Shown: piece after piece, positions 60,501 through 64,000 of the stretch
Position numbering within the stretch: the stretch's first letter is position 1
How the letters are laid out: every line of letters starts with the position of its first letter
NCBI GenBank assembly: GCA_903813345.2
Contig: CAIIXF020000001.1
Location: forward strand, 55,509,885 to 55,573,884
Length of the DNA stretch: 64,000 nt
DNA from: Owenia fusiformis
Lineage: Eukaryota; Annelida; Polychaeta; Sabellida; Oweniidae
Reading direction: 5' to 3'
Made by a program: the position numbers and the translations under genes
The notes under the pieces: generated by a model
The model's input: the letters and a program-made list of their open reading frames with translations, nothing else
Databases searched by the model: none
Told to the model about the DNA's origin: nothing

Positions 60501-63500
60501 TTATGGACTTAGAAATAGTTAACTTTTTAAGTCAGTTTCTGCTAATGACCCCTTGGGACTAAAGTCGCTTATTATGTATGGCTCTTTAGCAATTCTAATG
60601 TGTTGCATTACCTTTTCCCTGCTCTCCTTCAACTGGCCTATTCGCCTCCTGTTTGGCTTTATCTTGAATGACATTGTGGTACGAAACTTGACTGATGTTT
60701 TTCATGTTAGCCCTTATTCTCAGAGTCTCAGGATCATCTGCAACCTCTATCTTCTTGCCTTTGATGTCCTTTTCAAACTGTGCATGGTACTTGATCTAAA
60801 ACAACATGAGCCCAATTAGTGTGAAGTTTTGGCTAGGGTATCAGGAGGGAAGTGAAAATATGGTACTTTGCATGCTGCCCCTTGTATGGGAGATTACACA
60901 GGCAGTGATTCTGAGGATGTTACCTTGATATAATAATAATAACTAGAGGTGAAATGATCATTATTTGATCTCAGTCTATGGACAAATTCAGTCTTAAGTC
61001 CAAAAGAAAGCTCAGAATCAGCAACCTATGTGCCCAAGTGGCTGGTGTGTCTACAATGGATAATGCAAAATACGATACATTCCAAACATTTGCAATATGC
61101 CCTATTATCTATATTTGCATTTTTCGCATTTCAATCAATCTAATTAGTAGTACTATAAAGGAATTCAGCTATAATTTCTTGGTGAATATTGTACATAACT
61201 ACCTATGTTTTAAAATACAATAAAATAATGTTTTTCTAATGAAAATGTTAATATTCCAATCCATAGCCTAAAATTGATATTTCCACTTTATGAGTTTGGG
61301 ATTTGTCTGTTATTTGACTAATATGTTAACAAAACAAATATCTTTAAGGTCTAATGCACAAAAAATCAATTAACGTTATTATCCAATTTATCAGGAACTG
61401 GTATTGCAACCTTTACAGGATTATGAGTAAGAGGGTATTACTGTAAAAGAATAAAGAAACAACAAATTTCCTATTAGTACATTATACAACAACCAGGGTA
61501 AATGCCACAAAATTAAAGTTAAATTAAAATCCTCTCACTATTCCTTGATTCAAGTTCGCTGACCAAATATTCTATTTTGAATTGATAGAAAATGAAAGTA
61601 AAACAGATTTTCAGACTAGAAATATATTATTTCAGTAGTTTTATTTTTATGTTTTTTTCAGTTATGGTCTAATTATGAAATTTTCAAAACACTCACTTAA
61701 AACCTCTTCCCTTTCCCCGACCATTTTGAGAATTCTAAAACTCTCTGAGTATTTTAGCCATTTTTGCGGAATTTCCCTTTACAACAACAAGCATTCTCTA
61801 CAATTTTTCAAGATGAAGGATGGAAAAAGTGAGTTGTGCTGTAATCAAAATAAAATCAGCGTTTGAAATGTATAATAGCCACTATTAAAACAAAATGATG
61901 ATCATGAAATAAATGGGGCAAATTGTTATGTGTATCAACTAAACTTGTAGCAATGGCCTTGAATCTCTCAAAGTTTTTTTCTCACCAGGATTTTCAATAT
62001 GAATTTCACCAGTTTTGGTCAAAATATCGCAATATTTCAGGGTTGCATGCAATATTCAGATTTTCAATAGGGTTGGCATCTTGGTGCTCTAATGCTGGGA
62101 GATCACTTTTGACTATACCAAAAGGAAATGTGAGAAGTGACAATTCAGAGGCTCTTATATGAACTCATACATGTAAAGACATGTTAAACCTTGAGATCTG
62201 GGACTCAATTCTACATGAAATCGCAGACACTGGCAACATAAATACTATTGATGTTTTAAATGCCCTTTTGGTAACAGATAACCATGGGTTTCATAAGCAT
62301 TTCTGATTACAGTCAACAAGGATTGAAACCCAAAATATACAAAAATAATTTTAAGATGGAAGCAGTTGCTTTTTGGTAAAAAACAACAACAAAAGCCACA
62401 GAAAATCGACTATTGCCCGCTGTTTATGGAACCCCTGGATGACCTCATTATATTACCAACAAGTAATATCCATTGCAATTAAGAAATAGAGATCTAAAAT
62501 AATATTAATGGTTACTACACAAAAAGGAACTGCAAAACTACAAACAACATTGAACAATAATACAACAATATCAATCATATAATGGGGAGAATAGGCAATA
62601 ATTCTTTCAGCCTAGGCCCTCCAATTGTATCAGTAACAGGTGTATTGACATGAATTCAACATGCAAATACGTAACAACATCAATCGATTAGAAAAATCAT
62701 GCAAGTTCACAACAGCATGCTAACCGAACTGATCTGTTCAGTATTCTGGCGTATACGTCTAGTCTCTGGATCATCTGCAACTGAAGTATATTTGCCCTTT
62801 TCCCCTTCAAACTTAGCGTGGTACTTCACCTATAAAAGCAGTTGAACTCATTATCCTGAACATTTTCTAAATGTAGATGCCAAATTCTCTCAAAATCCAA
62901 AAAAATAGAAGCATTTTAGCACCTAATTTCAGGACATAACCAAGGATCAGGTAGATAACTCAGCTGAGATAAATTCCACATTACAATTTGTTATGAAGAT
63001 TTTACATTGCCTAAATTTTGCATTTTTAATCATGAAAATCTTATTTCTACAAGCATCAAGTCTATCATATCAAATCACTCATGAAACCTAACATGCTATC
63101 TGTCTACAAATTTAATGCAGTCCATCCATCTAATGGTGCAGTATGTGGCAAAATCAAAAAATTCATGATGGCATAACATACAAATCAGTGTATAAACTTC
63201 ACTCTATGTGCTAAAATATTTGCTTTTATATCCCTATCATGGATGGGGTTTCTCGAGTCTTAACTGCCATGATGCGATTCATTACTTGAGATCATTGTGA
63301 CTTGTGGCTCAGCTAAGAGAAAGAGATAACCCATAATTCATAGTTGCAATTATCTCTTCATGCATCACTTTCACTGCTCAAATTTTCTAACATCTTTTAT
63401 CTGAATACCACATATCGATATTATGTTTTTATCAACATAAGCATATTCTTTGCATTCTTCTTGATATAAACCACAAGTCATAATATTCCAAATTATGCCC

Positions 63501-63783
63501 CAAAAATTTTGAATCATCCATTTAGTTTCCTCTAGATGTGATCAATAAATGATAATCAACCAATCAGTGATGATGATGCTATCAGTCATAGACCAATGAA
63601 AATCATTACATGAAGATTTAATGTTCAAGTATGCTGGGTACTTTTCTCTCCCTGTAGGCTCACCTGTTGTAGCCTGCCACATTGATATATTTCCTTACCT
63701 GACTCTGATTCTGGGTATTAGCTGCGATTCTCATATTTTCTGGAGTATCTGCTACAGCTGTGAACTTTGTGGTTGGGTAATGA
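51414..63783 (-). CDS. LASP1: LASP homologue (LIM-nebulin-SH3 protein), C-terminal ten exons; 5' part outside window
   Basis: On the minus strand, exons 63783-63699, 62829-62725, 60795-60612, 60101-60078, 58972-58913, 56727-56599, 55335-55273, 53084-52908, 52451-52162 and 51593-51414 join in phase to 431 codons plus TGA. All introns are GT-AG. In order they encode the end of the LIM domain (HYP) and the family signature [12 protein letters not shown], two nebulin repeats (V/I-KYHA-x-FE start, VADDPET-x-RIR end) and part of a third, a Gly/Gln/Pro-rich linker with two GSI-x-DYDP motifs, and an SH3 domain ([26 protein letters not shown]). Known role: LASP proteins bind F-actin through nebulin repeats and proline-rich partners through SH3, at focal adhesions, cell edges and synapses. 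The linker is much longer than I remember for human LASP1 (261 residues in all). The LIM zinc ligands lie upstream of this window. Exact paralogue (LASP1 or LASP2/NEBL) is not resolvable; a single invertebrate Lasp is likely. Confidence 0.93.
52162..52451 (-). CDS. LASP1: Lasp exon: proline/glutamine-rich linker
   Basis: A 290-nt exon (acceptor ttatttgcag, donor GGG|GTAAGT) encodes about 97 residues dominated by Pro, Gln, Ala and Tyr, including a short internal duplication ([17 protein letters not shown]). It sits directly before the SH3 domain, as the Q/P linker does in LASP1. It enters in phase 1 and leaves in phase 0. Confidence 0.88.
52908..53084 (-). CDS. LASP1: Lasp exon with second GSIHDYDP motif
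   Basis: This 177-nt exon, phase 1 to 1, has acceptor actgtttcag and donor CCTT|GTAAGT. It encodes [33 protein letters not shown] and an acidic tail ([10 protein letters not shown]). The (R/K)-x-x-GSI-x-DYDP core is shared with the exon at 56599-56727, which suggests an internal exon duplication. Confidence 0.87.
53292..53400 (-). repeat. GTGGTGACAT-family copy, minus strand
   Basis: Read on the minus strand: GTGTGACATATTGTTACAGT, ACTTTTTGTTGATGG, and GTAACAAATGGCAGGTGGTG followed by ACATTTTGCATGTT. This is the most complete copy, about 110 bp, in a Lasp intron. Confidence 0.65.
53524..53684. mobile_element. MITE (CCTCAGTCACATTTGAT ends), copy 2
   Basis: Its reverse complement aligns end to end with 45554-45716: CCTCAGTCATATTCGATCTA, GTAGCCGTAGCTTCC, TAGGGATTAGCAGTACGATG, TTTCTTTATCGATTTTGT. 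Two copies in one window indicate an active or recently active family. It lies in a Lasp intron. Confidence 0.7.
55273..55335 (-). CDS. LASP1: Lasp 63-nt linker exon
   Basis: Phase 1 to 1, with acceptor gattttgccag and donor CCAG|GTAATC. It encodes [20 protein letters not shown], a proline- and arginine-rich linker. Support is splice consensus and phase fit with both neighbours. As with the other symmetric linker exons, skipping would preserve the frame. Confidence 0.72.
55798..55852. repeat. 26-bp tandem duplication in Lasp intron
   Basis: AATATTTTAGAACTGAAACA and AATATTTTAGGACTGAAACA follow one another, each ending CTATA, with a single difference. Confidence 0.7.
56599..56727 (-). CDS. LASP1: Lasp exon with GSINDYDP motif, poly-Gln and poly-Gly
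   Basis: This 129-nt exon, phase 1 to 1, has acceptor attatttcag and donor TCAA|GTGAGT. It encodes [16 protein letters not shown], then glutamine runs of five and six separated by one proline, then a run of five glycines. The CAA/CAG and GGN runs are likely length-polymorphic. The GSI-x-DYDP motif recurs in a later exon. Confidence 0.85.
58025..58765. mobile_element. 741-bp TIR element in Lasp intron
   Basis: TCAAAGGAGTGGTATCGATA then TGGTGAACT at 58025-58053 is mirrored at 58737-58765 with two mismatches. Homology extends inward (TTCTCTTAAAACA) and weakly outward. An 81-codon frame (58330-58575) is hydrophobic and AT-rich without a recognisable domain. It lies 148 bases from the 60-nt Lasp exon. 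Confidence 0.72.
58913..58972 (-). CDS. LASP1: Lasp 60-nt linker exon
   Basis: This 60-nt exon has phase 1 at both ends (acceptor gtgtttaaag, donor GAAG|GTAGTA). It encodes [19 protein letters not shown], a predicted helical Ala/Glu-rich segment. I do not recognise a homologue. Frame symmetry makes it a candidate cassette exon. It lies 148 bases from a 740-bp TIR element. Confidence 0.62.
59081..59355. mobile_element. TIR element (CCAAGTAGAGTTT ends) with internal 24-bp repeats
   Basis: TATGCCAAGTAGAGTTT at 59093-59109 is mirrored by AAACTCTACTTGGTATA at 59327-59343, with further outer matching to about 59081 and 59355. The interior holds several copies of CATATCTTCCCGCTTCCGGT. Related CATATCTCCC units continue to about 59480. 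Confidence 0.68.
59540..59735. repeat. Degenerate tandem repeat (AATATCTGCACTATAACA)
   Basis: Five to six units of roughly 36 bases with GCACTATAA and CTCTTACAATATC blocks, in a Lasp intron. Non-coding. Confidence 0.6.
60078..60101 (-). CDS. LASP1: Lasp 24-nt microexon
   Basis: Only 24 nt between cttttttttcaag and CCAG|GTATGA, with phase 1 at both ends, so inclusion or skipping keeps the frame. It adds residues around ARKQSGP. The call rests on consensus splice sites and phase fit, not on homology; its symmetric phase suggests a cassette exon. Confidence 0.65.
60431..60552. mobile_element. Short MITE-like element (GGGGTCATGAACAGAAA ends)
   Basis: GGGGTCATGAACAGAAA at 60431-60447 pairs with TTTCTGCTAATGACCCC at 60536-60552 (two mismatches). 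The 122-bp length and position, 60 bases before the nebulin exon donor, suggest an old insertion. Confidence 0.5.
60612..60795 (-). CDS. LASP1: Lasp exon: nebulin repeat 2 and partial third repeat
   Basis: A 184-nt exon (acceptor ttgttttag, donor AAAG|GTAATG) encodes [20 protein letters not shown] and [16 protein letters not shown], a full second repeat. [18 protein letters not shown] follows, which starts like a third repeat but departs from it. It ends in phase 1. Confidence 0.92.
61980..62108 (+). repeat. CAGTGATCTCC-family copy in Lasp intron
   Basis: It contains CCAGTTTTGGTCAAAATATC and TCTAATGCTGGGAGATCACT, matching the right end of the 33209-33413 copy. Truncated on the left. Confidence 0.55.
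62725..62829 (-). CDS. LASP1: Lasp exon: nebulin repeat 1
   Basis: A 105-nt exon, phase 0 at both ends, encodes exactly one 35-residue nebulin repeat starting [20 protein letters not shown] and ending [10 protein letters not shown]. One repeat per exon is the usual arrangement in nebulin-family genes. The donor is TCG|GTTAGC, a weaker but canonical GT. Confidence 0.92.
63699..63783 (-). CDS. LASP1: Lasp exon: LIM end and linker into nebulin repeats
   Basis: This 85-nt exon (acceptor tttatttgcag, donor CAG|GTAAGG) finishes a codon begun upstream and encodes [18 protein letters not shown] plus [10 protein letters not shown]. Human LASP1 has AHYPKQSFTMVADTPENLR at the same place, directly after the last zinc-binding residues of the LIM domain. 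The LIM exons must therefore lie to the right of the window. Confidence 0.93.
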
Positions 63784-64000
63784 CTGCAAATAAACAAACA
63801 GACATATTCAAAATCCTTATTGAACTTTTTAATGTACAACTACATGTATTTATTACTCTGAATGTGAATACTCGCATAACACAAAATATTACCACAAAGT
63901 TACAATTACAATATTGTGACGATTAATAACTAAAAGAATAGGTCACTACTTTAAGGTGGTGACATAAAATAAAGGACCCATGTCTCTTATATTCACATAA

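Overview
This is a eukaryotic, AT-rich window from an invertebrate animal genome. It holds parts of two conserved, intron-rich protein genes embedded in long non-coding DNA full of short terminal-inverted-repeat (TIR) elements, foldback palindromes and minisatellites. Gene structure (GT-AG introns with matching phases), a DLGAP/SAPAP-family scaffold, a LASP-family LIM-nebulin-SH3 gene and the repeat style suggest a bilaterian, probably a marine invertebrate. I cannot name the phylum from the sequence alone.

Layout. Positions 1-12224 are upstream or 5' intronic DNA of the first gene, with a TIR element carrying a transposase-like reading frame (109-607), a retroposed insertion with a 14-bp target duplication (929-1065), and several more inverted-repeat elements and a minisatellite. 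A DLGAP (GKAP/SAPAP) gene on the plus strand begins coding at 12255 in one large exon. It continues after a 21.8-kb intron at 35542 and ends at 41672; six exons join in phase to give an 874-residue protein. From about 43.9 to 51.4 kb is the spacer between the two genes, dense in foldback and TIR elements. It includes a 536-bp near-perfect palindrome nested in a 2-kb TIR element, and a tandem array of about 130-bp units with palindromic ATGGCGGC motifs. From 51414 to the right edge is a LASP homologue on the minus strand. Ten exons are visible, from the last residues of the LIM domain through nebulin repeats and Q/P-rich linkers to the C-terminal SH3 domain; the LIM exons lie beyond the window.

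The two genes are convergent (tail to tail). Both products are cytoskeletal scaffolds in other animals: DLGAP links DLG/PSD-95 guanylate-kinase domains to Shank, and LASP binds F-actin and focal-adhesion or synaptic partners. Nothing in the sequence shows that they are co-regulated. The most distinctive protein observation is that the DLGAP C-terminus keeps the conserved IEIYI lead-in but not the Shank PDZ ligand. I found no convincing RNA gene, CRISPR array or unknown multigene system. The unusual content is mainly structural repeats.
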